Shown here in pieces: positions 25,979 through 35,054 of a DNA stretch of 64,000 nt (position 1 is the stretch's first letter; the number at the start of each line of letters is the position of its first letter). The position numbers were made by a program, and so were the translations under genes. The stretch comes from Pelagicoccus sp. SDUM812003 (GTDB taxonomy: Bacteria; Verrucomicrobiota; Verrucomicrobiia; Opitutales; Opitutaceae). The DNA lies in NCBI RefSeq assembly GCF_031127815.1, contig NZ_JARXHY010000003.1, forward strand, positions 124,001 to 188,000. Reading direction: 5' to 3'. The notes below the pieces were generated by a model. It was not told the DNA's origin, searched no databases, and worked only from the letters and a program-made list of their open reading frames with translations.

Positions 25979-26907
25979 CGTGTCGGGAAAACGGTTTCCT
26001 TGAGCGTCATGATCGCCTTGTGAAGAGGGGAGGTGTGTCGGAGAAAGACCTGTTGAAAATAGAGTTCGTCCAGATGGCGGTCCGGTTCGAGCGATCTCGG
26101 GTGAACGAGAGGAAAATCCAGATCGCGAGCTGTGATTTCGAAGGAGCGGTCGGGATTGGTGGTGTGGGTGGCGTCGCTATCGAAGCCGATGTTTTCCACG
26201 AGATTTCGTTTTGGGATGAGAGTGCGACCTTGGCGGACGATTTTGGCGTAGAGCCATTGGAAATCCCAAGTATCGATCTTGCCCAGGTGGCAGTCTCGGA
26301 AATGTCGCATGCGAATGTGTTGCTCGACTTTGCTGGGAAAGTTTTGGGCGACGCGTCTACGGGTTTCGCAAGACGCGTAGCTGGCCATCGAGTAGTCGTA
26401 GTGTTTCCAGGCCCGTCGCCAGCTTGCCCATCCCCAGATGGGGCCGTGTCTTGACGGATAGTAGCTGTACTCGATGGGAGGCATTGATTGAATGAGGTTG
26501 CTGCCGGCGATTTGCATGACCGACTCGTCGTCCTGATAGCGAGAAAGCAGCTCTTCGCAAAAAGGAAAAAAGGAGGGGGCGGGAAGGCAATCGTCTTCCA
26601 GGATGATCGCCTGTTCAACCGATGAGAATAGATAGTCGAGCCCGCTGGATACCCGTCTGCCACAACCCATGTTCTCCTCTGCGTAGAGGCGATCGATTTG
26701 GCAAGGCCAGTCGAGGCGCGACTCTATGGCCTCGCGAACGTCGGCGACGCGTTGGGTGTCGGTGGGGTGCGTTTTGCGCGGCCCGTCGAGAACGACGAAA
26801 AGACGAGTCGGACGGGCCCGGCGGATCGCTTCGAAGACGCGTTTGGTTTGATCTGGCCGGTTGAAGGCGAAAAAGGCTACAGGTGTTTCTAGTCTAGACG
26901 CGGACAT
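25975..26907 (-). CDS. Glycosyltransferase (HlpA/GNT-I-like, GT-A fold)
   Basis: This is a 310-residue cytosolic glycosyltransferase. ETPVAFFAFNRPDQTKRVFE at the N-terminus and AIILEDDCLPAPSFFPFCEE (EDD at 104-106, the metal-binding acidic motif) are typical of the GT-A proteins often named hemolytic protein HlpA-like. GPIWGWASWRRAWKHYDY and DTWDFQWLYAKIVRQGRTLI follow, as in that family. The ATG at 26907 was chosen because homology begins there; the longer frame to 27093 runs back into the flippase gene. The gap to the flippase stop is 19 bases, and the sulfotransferase overlaps its end by four. The three genes are one leftward operon. Confidence 0.85.
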   Translation of the reverse strand: MSASRLETPVAFFAFNRPDQTKRVFEAIRRARPTRLFVVLDGPRKTHPTDTQRVADVREAIESRLDWPCQIDRLYAEENMGCGRRVSSGLDYLFSSVEQAIILEDDCLPAPSFFPFCEELLSRYQDDESVMQIAGSNLIQSMPPIEYSYYPSRHGPIWGWASWRRAWKHYDYSMASYASCETRRRVAQNFPSKVEQHIRMRHFRDCHLGKIDTWDFQWLYAKIVRQGRTLIPKRNLVENIGFDSDATHTTNPDRSFEITARDLDFPLVHPRSLEPDRHLDELYFQQVFLRHTSPLHKAIMTLKETVFPTR

Positions 26908-26926
26908 GATAGGATCGCGGGAGCCG

Positions 26927-28237
26927 TTATAGACGCGGTCGCACCGTTTTAAGTCGAAGACGCAGATTTGGGAATAGTAGACTGCGCAGGACAAGCAAGC
27001 CGAAGTCTCGGGTTCGAGCGAAGAGGAGAGGGCCCACCAGCGCGACGATCGCTTGCGAGACGACGGTCGACCAAGCGGCTCCCGCGATCCCATGAGACCG
27101 GATCCAGAACCAGTTTAGGACGATGTTGATAAGCGCTCCCAGAATGCTGATGGCGAGGGAGTGTCGGAGCAGGTTTTCAGCGAGAAAGTGTTGGGATCTG
27201 GATACGCCCACGAAAATGAAAATCAGACTCCAGACATGTATCCGAACGATGGGTGTGGTATCTGAATATTGGATACCAAGGAAAAAGGATACGACGGCGG
27301 GGGCTATGATAAAGATTCCGCAGGCGATCAAGAGGGCGAGAGCGAGGTTTGTTTCGATGAAGGAACCGTAGACTTTGCGGTAGCGCTGGGGGCTGTCTTC
27401 CTTCGCCGCCATGAGTGTGGAAAGAGCGCTTGTCGCGATAAAAGTCGGGATGAACGCCCAGATTTCACTGAACCGAAGAGCGGCGGAATAGATACCTACC
27501 GCGTCCGTACCGAGCAGCTCCTTGAGCATGATCTGGTCGATACGCATGTAAACGATGATAACGAATCCGGAGAGGGCTGCTGGCCAGGAGTCTGCCACGT
27601 ATTTGCGGAAGCGGGCGAATCGCCACCTCAATCTATGGAAGGACCGTCCGCGGTGGTAGAGGTATGCGAGGCAGAGGGCGATGAGAATGGATTCCAGGCT
27701 CTCCACCGCTGCGAAGGCCCAGACTGGAGAGTCGATTAAGATGAGATAGAGTTTGAGTGAAGCTGAAATAGCGAAGCTCGAGAGTTGGGCGATCGCTACC
27801 GATTTCCCTTGTAGAACGTTTTGGAAGTACCCGCTGAGTGTAGTGTTCCAAGTGGCGAGAAGGGTGAAGGCGGCGAAGAACAGGGTGAGAGCTTCGTCTC
27901 CTGATTGAAAAAGGAACGCGAGCGCGCCGAGAAAAGCTGTTCCCGCCGCGCCAACGAGGAACTGTCCATAGATGGCGGTGCCTATTAGTTCGGGCTCGTT
28001 TTTGGGGTGTATGTTCAGCTCACGTCGAGCGATGGACTCGATGCCCAGGCTGCAGAGTATGTGACCGAGGGATACAATGGCGAAGGCGTAGGATAAGGTG
28101 CCGAAAAGATCGGTGCCTAGATTGCGAGCGACATATGCCGTTATGACGAAGCCCAATCCGATCCTGAGGAGTTTGCTCACGCCGAGGATGCTGACGTTTT
28201 TGACTATTCGGCTGATCGGATTGTCGGAAGGCGTCAT
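26927..28237 (-). CDS. Wzx-type polysaccharide / oligosaccharide flippase
   Basis: This is a 436-residue membrane protein with about 12 transmembrane segments, of the MOP/Wzx (PST) exporter family. The amino end NVSILGVSKLLRIGLGFVIT, YVARNLGTDLFGTLSYAFAI, GIESIARRELNIHPKNEPEL and MRIDQIMLKELLGTDAVGIY are characteristic Wzx stretches. It should flip undecaprenyl-linked glycan units across the inner membrane. The ATG at 28237 gives the usual length; longer frames add a polar, Arg-rich leader that looks untranslated. It heads the leftward operon with the GT and sulfotransferase genes, and is divergent from the rightward GT operon. Confidence 0.88.
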   Translation of the reverse strand: MTPSDNPISRIVKNVSILGVSKLLRIGLGFVITAYVARNLGTDLFGTLSYAFAIVSLGHILCSLGIESIARRELNIHPKNEPELIGTAIYGQFLVGAAGTAFLGALAFLFQSGDEALTLFFAAFTLLATWNTTLSGYFQNVLQGKSVAIAQLSSFAISASLKLYLILIDSPVWAFAAVESLESILIALCLAYLYHRGRSFHRLRWRFARFRKYVADSWPAALSGFVIIVYMRIDQIMLKELLGTDAVGIYSAALRFSEIWAFIPTFIATSALSTLMAAKEDSPQRYRKVYGSFIETNLALALLIACGIFIIAPAVVSFFLGIQYSDTTPIVRIHVWSLIFIFVGVSRSQHFLAENLLRHSLAISILGALINIVLNWFWIRSHGIAGAAWSTVVSQAIVALVGPLLFARTRDFGLLVLRSLLFPNLRLRLKTVRPRL

Positions 28238-28376
28238 GAGGAGGGAAGGGGAATAGGATCTTGTATTGTCCGAGCGACTCGCTTGGCAATGCTTCCTTGG
28301 TCGCGCTGCCTTCGGAAAAAAGTTTTGCTGCCGAGCGCAGAGTGGATGTTCATGGGGGCGACTGTTTTTCCCACCG

Positions 28377-29582
28377 ATGCGAATCCTCATGCTCAACTAC
28401 CATGCGAAGTCCGGGGGCGCGTCTGTCGCCATGAATCGCATCGCTGAGGGACTCGAAGAGGCGGGGATGACCGTAAAGATCGCCTCTCTCAACGGGACAA
28501 CGACGAGAAGTGTGGGTCTGCCTGGGGCGGTGGCTCGTCGGATTCGCCTCTCGAGGCGCATGGAAAGCCTCGTTCTGCGGCTTGGCGGAGTGACGGGTGC
28601 GGCTGACCGTTCGTTCAACCTTTGGCGAACCGGTATTGGAGATTGGGTGCGAAATCTGGACTTCGATGTGGTCCACTTGCACTGGATCTGTCGCGGCATG
28701 GTTTCGTGGCAGGACCTGTCTGAGATAGGGAAACCGCTGGTGTGGACGTTCCATGATGGCTGGGCGATTGGGGATGGGCGGTTTTATCCATTCAGCGAAA
28801 TGGACGCTTATTCGATTCCGAGCGATCGCGCTCAGCTGCTTCGAATGGCTTCGCGACGGTTTGCGCGACGAAGAGCCAGATGCCTTGAAAAGGTGAAGCC
28901 CGTTGTTGTAACTCCTTCGAAGTGGCTGGCCAGCGAGGTCGAGCGATTCGGGCGCTTCAAGGAAGCGGCGCGCTGCATCCACAATCCGCTCGATCGGTTT
29001 TGGGATGCGTCGAGAGCCGTCAAGGAAGCAGTCTCCACCCGAAGGTGGGTGGTGGGCGCTTCTGGATTTGACGTAGATCCTCGCAAGGGCGGTTTCCTGC
29101 TGCTTCAAGCGATTCGCAAAATGCAAGCGGAAGGTCGGTTTCCCGAGGACGTGCAGCTCGCTCTCTTCGGTGGGGGAGGCGTAGATACGCGCGGATTGCC
29201 AAACGGCATCCGTTGGCTCGGGAGCTTGAGTCACGAGCAGATTCGCAATGTGTTCGAGGAGTCGGAACTCTTCATCTGCCCAAGCCTGATAGACAATTTT
29301 CCGAACATGATCGCTGAAGCGCAAAGCTGTGGCTGCCCTGTTTTGGCGACTCCTGTAGGAGGTGTTCCGGAAATGGTCGAACGTGGCGCAAGCGGAGAGC
29401 TATCGCTATCCGCTAGCGCGGAATCGATAGAAGCAGCAATGCTGCAGTGGGAAAGCGAGTGGCGTTTTCAGTACCGAAAAAACGCAGTGAAGGCGTTCGC
29501 TAAGAAGCGATACGATGTTGCGGAATCCGTTCGGCTCCACCAGGAAGCGTACGAGATGGCGGGAAGAGACGGAAGAGCATGA
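28377..29582 (+). CDS. GT4-family glycosyltransferase
   Basis: This is a 401-residue GT-B glycosyltransferase. MRILMLNYHAKSGGASVAMN opens the N-terminal Rossmann domain with a Gly-rich acceptor loop. The C-terminal donor domain contains SELFICPSLIDNFPNMIAEA (the conserved E...E region) and CGCPVLATPVGGVPEMVERG, hallmarks of family 4. The ATG at 28377 matches the conserved start. It is first in a rightward operon: the next GT gene begins with a four-base ATGA overlap. It probably adds a sugar from a nucleotide donor to the lipid-linked repeat unit in the cytosol. Confidence 0.88.
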   Translation: MRILMLNYHAKSGGASVAMNRIAEGLEEAGMTVKIASLNGTTTRSVGLPGAVARRIRLSRRMESLVLRLGGVTGAADRSFNLWRTGIGDWVRNLDFDVVHLHWICRGMVSWQDLSEIGKPLVWTFHDGWAIGDGRFYPFSEMDAYSIPSDRAQLLRMASRRFARRRARCLEKVKPVVVTPSKWLASEVERFGRFKEAARCIHNPLDRFWDASRAVKEAVSTRRWVVGASGFDVDPRKGGFLLLQAIRKMQAEGRFPEDVQLALFGGGGVDTRGLPNGIRWLGSLSHEQIRNVFEESELFICPSLIDNFPNMIAEAQSCGCPVLATPVGGVPEMVERGASGELSLSASAESIEAAMLQWESEWRFQYRKNAVKAFAKKRYDVAESVRLHQEAYEMAGRDGRA

Positions 29583-30325
29583 TCCAAGTATCAGTGATCA
29601 CCGCGGCGTACGAATCGCTGGATACCTTGCCTAGGACCGTGGACAGCGTGAAAGGGCAGTCCGGGGTATCTGTTGAGCACATTGTCGTGGATGGGGGTTC
29701 GTCGGACGGAACTCAAGATTGGCTGGATAAAGCCCTGCCGCGGGACAGTTGGATATCGGAGAAAGACGAAGGTATCGGGGATGCCATGAACAAGGGCGCT
29801 CGCCTGGCGCGTGGGAAGTGGCTGCTTTTTTTGCAGGCTGACGATCGGCTGATTTCGCGCGATTGCCTGGCGAAGGCCCTTGAAGCCTGGGATGGCGTGT
29901 CGGATGTCGTTTCTTCCCCAATCCGCTTCGAGTCGGGCCGTCTGCTTCGTCCTCGCGTTGATCGAGCCTATTATCGGTATTTCAAGCAGGGAGTGCCTCA
30001 TCAAGGGGCTTTGATCCAACGCAAGGCCTTCGCCAGAGTGGGCGAGTACGACGCTCGATTTCGCGTGACGATGGACTTCGACTGGTTTTTGCGGGCCCAT
30101 TGGCTCGGTTTGACCTTTCAGGTCTTGCCGGAACCGCTTTGCATGATGAGCGAAGCCGGGGTCAGCTCGCTCGCTGACTGGAACTCGCTCAGGCATCGTT
30201 TTTCGGAGGAACGACTTTCCCGAAGGCTGCGTGCTCCCAGCCGTTTTTGGAAGGGGCTCTATGGAATCTACGGCGTGGCCTATGCCGGGTTTCGCTATGT
30301 TTGGCATCGATTGGGCGCCCAATGA
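29579..30325 (+). CDS. GT2-family glycosyltransferase
   Basis: This is a 248-residue GT-A transferase. The N-terminus IQVSVITAAYESLDTLPRTV, the HIVVDGGSSDGTQDWLDKA motif, ISEKDEGIGDAMNKGARLA and FLQADDRL (the DXD-equivalent acidic site) are those of the WcaA/colanic-acid type of family 2. The later MDFDWFLRAHWLGLTFQVL fits the acceptor region. The start and stop overlap both neighbours by four bases (ATGA at each end), giving tight translational coupling in a three-GT operon. The donor sugar is not predictable from sequence alone. Confidence 0.88.
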   Translation: MIQVSVITAAYESLDTLPRTVDSVKGQSGVSVEHIVVDGGSSDGTQDWLDKALPRDSWISEKDEGIGDAMNKGARLARGKWLLFLQADDRLISRDCLAKALEAWDGVSDVVSSPIRFESGRLLRPRVDRAYYRYFKQGVPHQGALIQRKAFARVGEYDARFRVTMDFDWFLRAHWLGLTFQVLPEPLCMMSEAGVSSLADWNSLRHRFSEERLSRRLRAPSRFWKGLYGIYGVAYAGFRYVWHRLGAQ

Positions 30326-31428
30326 AACTAGGAGTTATCATGAAACGGTTCTACACGAACCGCGATTTGATTGGGGATCGCTACGGACGCATGTTCCATC
30401 TGCCTCGAGTTTTGGTGGAACGAGGCTGGGAAGTGCAGGTGTTTTGCCCCGATTTCCACACCCGCGAGGCGTTTTCGCGAGAAGTAGAGGGAATCGTGTT
30501 CCAATCGCTACCAGCTAGGCTTGCGGGAGCCTGGACTAAGGGCAGGGCGTGGAAGGATTTCGAGCCTGACATCTGGCTTGCTTCGGGGCAGTTGATCGCC
30601 GCTCGTCAGGCTAGGCAAGTTGCAAGGACGCAGGGCGTGCCTTGGGCAGTCGACTTTTACGACTACTATCCAGCGTTTTTTCCGAAGTGGGCCCGTTCCT
30701 GGGCGGATGCGTGGTCTCATCGACTTATGGCGTCGGCGAGCGGCGTGATCGTGGCAAGTCGTTCCTTAGGAGATTGGGCCGCTCGTTCGAATTCCAATGT
30801 GTTGCGCCTCCCGAATGGCATCGATCAAAGCCTCTTTCACCCGCGACCCAAGTTTGAAGCGCTCAAGGCCTTGGGACTGGACCCTCGCAAGGCATGGGTC
30901 GGCTACTTCGGGTCCCTCAATCCAGAGCATGGTCTGCGGGAGACGGTCGAAGCGATCGCCTCGCTGCGGTCCAGAGGGTTGGATGTCGGGCTCGTGTGCG
31001 CGGGACGGAGCAACCGTCTTGATCTAATAGAAGGCGTTGGAGCGAAGTGGCTTGGCATGCTTCCTCAAGAGAAGCTAGCTGAAGCCATCTGCGCGTGCGA
31101 TTGCGCTCTAGCTCCTTATCCTGATAGCGATCAGATTCATTTCTCGAATTCGTGCCGACTCACGGAATACGTCGCCTGTTCGGTGCCGGTAGTGGCGACG
31201 CGAGTGGGAGACCATGGGCAACTGCTGCCGGAGAATCATCCGGGCTGGGCGAATCCTGGAGATTCGGAAAGCCTAGCTGACGCCATCGAAAGGCAGCTTC
31301 ATCAGGCGATGCTCGTTTCCCCTCCGACTTCGCTTGATTGGTCGGCTTTAGGAGCGAAGCTAGATTCGTTTCTCACTGAGGTGGTGAAGGGGCGGCGCGC
31401 TGCGCGTCGAGGCTCTGATACAGCGTGA
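30322..31428 (+). CDS. GT4-family glycosyltransferase
   Basis: This is a 368-residue GT-B transferase. MKLGVIMKRFYTNRDLIGDR begins the acceptor domain. The donor domain has WVGYFGSLNPEHGLRETVEA, CDCALAPYPDSDQIHFSNSC and LTEYVACSVPVVATRVGDHG, as in family 4. The ATG at 30322 overlaps the preceding stop by four bases and is clearly the start; a longer frame from 30247 lies inside the upstream gene. Its final 56 bases overlap the 3' end of the leftward GT4 gene, a convergent overlap that could make antisense RNA. Confidence 0.85.
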   Translation: MKLGVIMKRFYTNRDLIGDRYGRMFHLPRVLVERGWEVQVFCPDFHTREAFSREVEGIVFQSLPARLAGAWTKGRAWKDFEPDIWLASGQLIAARQARQVARTQGVPWAVDFYDYYPAFFPKWARSWADAWSHRLMASASGVIVASRSLGDWAARSNSNVLRLPNGIDQSLFHPRPKFEALKALGLDPRKAWVGYFGSLNPEHGLRETVEAIASLRSRGLDVGLVCAGRSNRLDLIEGVGAKWLGMLPQEKLAEAICACDCALAPYPDSDQIHFSNSCRLTEYVACSVPVVATRVGDHGQLLPENHPGWANPGDSESLADAIERQLHQAMLVSPPTSLDWSALGAKLDSFLTEVVKGRRAARRGSDTA

Positions 31429-32608
31429 GCGTTTTTTTCGCGCTGGCCTCTCGGCTGAACTCGGTCAGGTAGCGCCTTCTGGCATTGTCCTTCCACAGAG
31501 CTTGTTGGCCTGCGGGCGCTCTAAGCGTCGAAATTATGGTTCTCGTCCATTCCTTCCGATCGTTTGGCTCCACGAGGAAGCCAGTTTCGCCGTGGATGAT
31601 CGATTCCGCGAGCCCCCCGATCCTAGACGCGACCACGATGGCTCCAGCCGACATCGCCTCTACGGCTACGAGACCTTGGGCTTCCTCCCAGCCGCCTGGT
31701 TGCGGTTGGCTGGGCACGATTGCCAGATCGGCTTGAGCGAATTGCTCGATGATGAGTTCGTTCGGTATCCATCCGAGGTAGGTGGCGTTTTGGGGTGACT
31801 TCCATCTAGCGAGTGTCGTGCGAACCGTGTTGGCGAGCGGGCCGTCGCCGCAGATGACAAGCTTCGCGGAAGGAATCTGTTCGCGGACGGCAGGAAAGAT
31901 GTCTAGTAGCAGCTCGACTCCCTTTTCCGGTATGAGGCGTCCAGCGAAAAGGATGACCGGACCTTCGTTGGCGTCGCGAGTTTTTCGGGAGGGCCGTAGC
32001 GAAGCCTCGTTGGGGGATGCGGGGATGATTGTCAGCTTTTCCGAACTGCAAAATTCATTGACGCGCCGGAGGGTGGCGCGGCTGTTGGCGATGATCATGT
32101 CGGCTCGTTTCGCGGTTTGGCGTTTGAGTTTCATGTATCGCCCTTGCAGTCCGAACACGTCGTTCCCATGGGTGCTGACTACGAGAGGAATCGATCGGTT
32201 TCGCCCGAGCGCTTTTGCTGCCAGCCAACCTTGCGGGAGGAGAGAATGAGCGTGAACGATGTCCGGCTGATATCTTCGCAGCTCCTGCTTGGTGACAAGG
32301 TACTGGCTGATGGCGAAAAGCGGCAGAAGGGCTTTCTTGAACGGGGATTGGCGCAGCCGTACTAGCATGCCGCCTTCGTAACACAGTGTTTCGAGCTTGG
32401 AGGGCCATGCGTAGCGGTACCGGCGAACTGATATGCCCGCTTCGTTGCTGTCGAGGGGGCCGTGTGGAAAGTGCGGCGCAATCACTCTGACATCGTGTCC
32501 GAAAGTCGCTATGTCCTTCGCTGAATTCAGCACGAACGCCGGCGTGGCGTCTCCCTGCCATCTCGGAAACACGGAAGTAGAAACTAGAATTCTCAGCGGT
32601 CGTGGCAT
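31373..32608 (-). CDS. GT4-family glycosyltransferase
   Basis: This is a 411-residue GT-B transferase, distinct from the rightward ones. MPRPLRILVSTSVFPRWQGD opens the protein, DIVHAHSLLPQGWLAAKALG and VSTHGNDVFGLQGRYMKLKR sit in the acceptor domain, and VILFAGRLIPEKGVELLLDI and AQGLVAVEAMSAGAIVVASR form the donor domain. The ATG at 32608 was chosen by the conserved start. It follows the polyprenyl-phosphate GT gene after 44 bases on the same strand, so the two are probably co-transcribed. Confidence 0.87.
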   Translation of the reverse strand: MPRPLRILVSTSVFPRWQGDATPAFVLNSAKDIATFGHDVRVIAPHFPHGPLDSNEAGISVRRYRYAWPSKLETLCYEGGMLVRLRQSPFKKALLPLFAISQYLVTKQELRRYQPDIVHAHSLLPQGWLAAKALGRNRSIPLVVSTHGNDVFGLQGRYMKLKRQTAKRADMIIANSRATLRRVNEFCSSEKLTIIPASPNEASLRPSRKTRDANEGPVILFAGRLIPEKGVELLLDIFPAVREQIPSAKLVICGDGPLANTVRTTLARWKSPQNATYLGWIPNELIIEQFAQADLAIVPSQPQPGGWEEAQGLVAVEAMSAGAIVVASRIGGLAESIIHGETGFLVEPNDRKEWTRTIISTLRAPAGQQALWKDNARRRYLTEFSREASAKKTLTLYQSLDAQRAAPSPPQ

Positions 32609-32652
32609 CGGAGGAGGGCGGTTGGCTAGGAAAGGCGGTCTGGCTAGCTGCT

Positions 32653-33651
32653 CTAGTCGAGAGCTTGGAGACCGTTTTCGCACTTTTTGGAGGAAGGGCG
32701 CACTCCCTTCTCGCCGCTGTGCCGCAGCAGGAATTCACCGATGATGCCTGTTGAGATCAGCTGCCCGCCGAAGAGAACGAGAATCATGCCGAGGAAGAAG
32801 AGAGGACGCATGCCAATGTCTTCTCCGAAGAACAGTTTCATGACCGACAGATAGCCGAGGATTGCCGTGCCGGTTCCCCCACACAGGATGCCGATCGCTC
32901 CGAAGAAGTGTCCCGGGCGCTTGAGGTAGCGGGTGAGCAGCACGATGGTCATCAGATCAAGGAAGCCTTTTACGAAGCGTTTCCAGCCGTATTTCGATTT
33001 TCCGTACTCGCGGGCGTGGTGGGTCACGGGGAGCTCGGCTACGCGATAGCCCTCGGCGTGAGCAAGGATCGGCGTGAACCGGTGTAGCTCGCCGTAAAGG
33101 TTCAAATCGTCGGTGACTTCACGCCGGTAGACTTTCAGGCCGCAGTTGAAGTCGTGCAGCGGCAGGCCGGAAACGGCGCGGGCGGCGAAGTTGAAGAAGC
33201 GAGAGGGGATTGTTTTTGAAATGGGGTCGTGACGGTCGCGTTTCCAGCCGGAGATGAGATCGAAACCTTCGTCGAGCTTGGCGATCATGGCGGGCAATTC
33301 GGTGGGATCGTCCTGGAGATCGGCGTCCATGGTGGCCACGATTTCGCCGCGGGCTTGGGCGAAGCCAGTCGCCAGCGCCTCCGCCTTGCCGAAATTGCGG
33401 CGATGTCTGATGCCGCGAACGAGACCGGGGTGGGCGGCGGCGAGTCGGCAGACTTCCTTCCAGGAGCCGTCGCGGCTTCCGTCGTCCACGAAAATGATTT
33501 CCAACGAACGGTTTCGTAGGGCCGCATGAACGCCTTGAAACATGGCATCGAGGGTTTCGTGCTCGTCGAACACAGGAATGACTACCGATACTTCGATATC
33601 TCGAGTGGTGGCTTGGGGCGTCGCCGGTTTGCTGGTCGCTTCGGTGGTCAC
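32653..33651 (-). CDS. Polyprenyl-phosphate glycosyltransferase (DPM/GtrB/ArnC-like)
   Basis: This is a 332-residue GT2 enzyme with a membrane tail. The catalytic domain has EVSVVIPVFDEHETLDAMFQ, FVDDGSRDGSW, ATMDADLQDDPTELPAMIAK (the DXD region) and PLHDFNCGLKVYRREV. Two C-terminal membrane helices (HFFGAIGILCGGTGTAILGY and FFLGMILVLFGGQLISTGII) are typical of GtrB/DPM1-type enzymes, which charge undecaprenyl phosphate with a sugar for use on the outer face. The product could feed the GT-C transferase encoded at 23229-24860. It is the first gene of the leftward pair ending at 31373. Confidence 0.88.
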   Translation of the reverse strand: MTTEATSKPATPQATTRDIEVSVVIPVFDEHETLDAMFQGVHAALRNRSLEIIFVDDGSRDGSWKEVCRLAAAHPGLVRGIRHRRNFGKAEALATGFAQARGEIVATMDADLQDDPTELPAMIAKLDEGFDLISGWKRDRHDPISKTIPSRFFNFAARAVSGLPLHDFNCGLKVYRREVTDDLNLYGELHRFTPILAHAEGYRVAELPVTHHAREYGKSKYGWKRFVKGFLDLMTIVLLTRYLKRPGHFFGAIGILCGGTGTAILGYLSVMKLFFGEDIGMRPLFFLGMILVLFGGQLISTGIIGEFLLRHSGEKGVRPSSKKCENGLQALD

Positions 33652-33827
33652 GGGGTCAGTTTCTGTTCATCAAGTATTTGTCGAGGTCTGCTATCGTCCA
33701 GATTATAGAGTAATTTACCCATTCTGCCGGGGAAATGCGCGAATTGTTTCCAACTTCGACTTCGGCGCGCTTTTTGCGCTTTGCGAACTTGATTCCGGAA
33801 ATCGAACCCGGCTAATCTCCGCCGCCT

Positions 33828-34971
33828 ATGATCAAGCCTGAGACCAAAGCTTTGCACGACGAGATGGAGAAGAGAGCGGGATACCTTTGGAGGTATCTTT
33901 GACGTCGACAACAAGAAGGCGAAAGTCAAGGAGCTCGAGGCCAAGATGGCTGTGGAGGGCTTTTGGGACGACCCGACCGCGGCCCAGGAGCTGATCGGCG
34001 AAGCGAACCAACTCAAGGGCGTGGTTAACGGCATGACCGGTTTCAAAACGAAACTGGAGGACGCTCGCGCCATGGAGGAGCTGCTCAACGAAGAGGGCGT
34101 CGAGGAAACTTCCGACGAGGCGGCTGAGCTGCATGAGGCGGCGGTGTCGCTCAAGGAGGAGCTCGACGAGCTGGAAATCCAGTGCTACCTGGATAAGCCA
34201 CACGATCGATGCAGCGCCTTGCTGACCATCAACGCCGGCGCCGGTGGCACCGAGTCCTGCGATTGGGCGGACATGCTGTTTCGCATGTATTCGCGCTGGG
34301 CCGAGCGCCGCGGATTCAAGGTGGAGATCATCGACATGCTGCCGGGCGAAGAAGCCGGACTGGACAAGGTGACGATGCGGATTTCAGGAGAAAACGCCTT
34401 TGGCTACGCCAACGCTGAGCGCGGGGTGCACCGCTTGGTGCGCATTAGCCCGTTCGACTCCAACAAGCGCCGCCACACCTCCTTCTGCGCCGTCGACGTG
34501 GTGGCGGAAATCGAGGAGGATCTCGATATCGTGATCGAGGACAAGGATTTGCGAGAGGATACCTACCGCTCGAGCGGCAAGGGCGGGCAGCACGTCAACA
34601 AGACGGACTCAGCGGTGCGCCTGACCCACCTGCCGACCGGGATCGTGGTGGCCTGTCAAAGCGATCGGTCGCAGCACAAGAACCGGGCCACCGCTATGAA
34701 GCTGCTCAAGGCCCGTCTTTACGAAAAGATGGAGGACGAGAAGCGCAGCGCCATGGAAAAGGTTTATGGCGAGAAGGGCGAAATCGGCTGGGGAAACCAG
34801 ATCCGAAGCTACGTCTTTCAGCCCTATCAGATGGTGAAGGACCTGCGAACCGGGGTGGAAACCGGCAACATCCAGGCGGTGATGGATGGCGACATCGACC
34901 GCTTCATCAACGGCTGGCTTCGGGCCGGCTCGCCGCGCTCCCGCAACAAGGAGATCCAGATCGAGGAGTAG
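33828..34971 (+). CDS. prfB: Peptide chain release factor 2, expressed through a programmed +1 frameshift
   Basis: Release factor 2 recognises UGA and UAA stops and hydrolyses peptidyl-tRNA. Frame one starts at the ATG 33828 and reads 24 codons to CTT, then TGA at 33900-33902. A +1 slip on CTT-T continues in the second frame from GAC at 33901, giving about 380 residues in all. The slip site, TGGAGG (the internal Shine-Dalgarno) then TATCTTTGAC, is the classic autoregulatory prfB arrangement. When RF2 is scarce the UGA is not read and the shift occurs. The SPF stop-codon tripeptide (RISPFDSN) and the catalytic GGQ ([18 protein letters not shown]) are both present. Confidence 0.96.
33888..33903 (+). 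promoter_or_regulatory. Programmed +1 frameshift site of prfB
   Basis: The slip codon CTT is followed by an in-frame TGA (33900-33902) and a C. The internal Shine-Dalgarno-like TGGAGG lies just upstream, separated by only TAT. This is the conserved RF2 feedback element. Confidence 0.95.
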
Positions 34972-35054
34972 GCCCCGCTTGGCGAGCAGGGCGCTGGGAC
35001 GAGTTTTCATCGGCTGTCCGCTTTTTTCTGGTGCCCTCGCTCGTTGTAAGTCAC

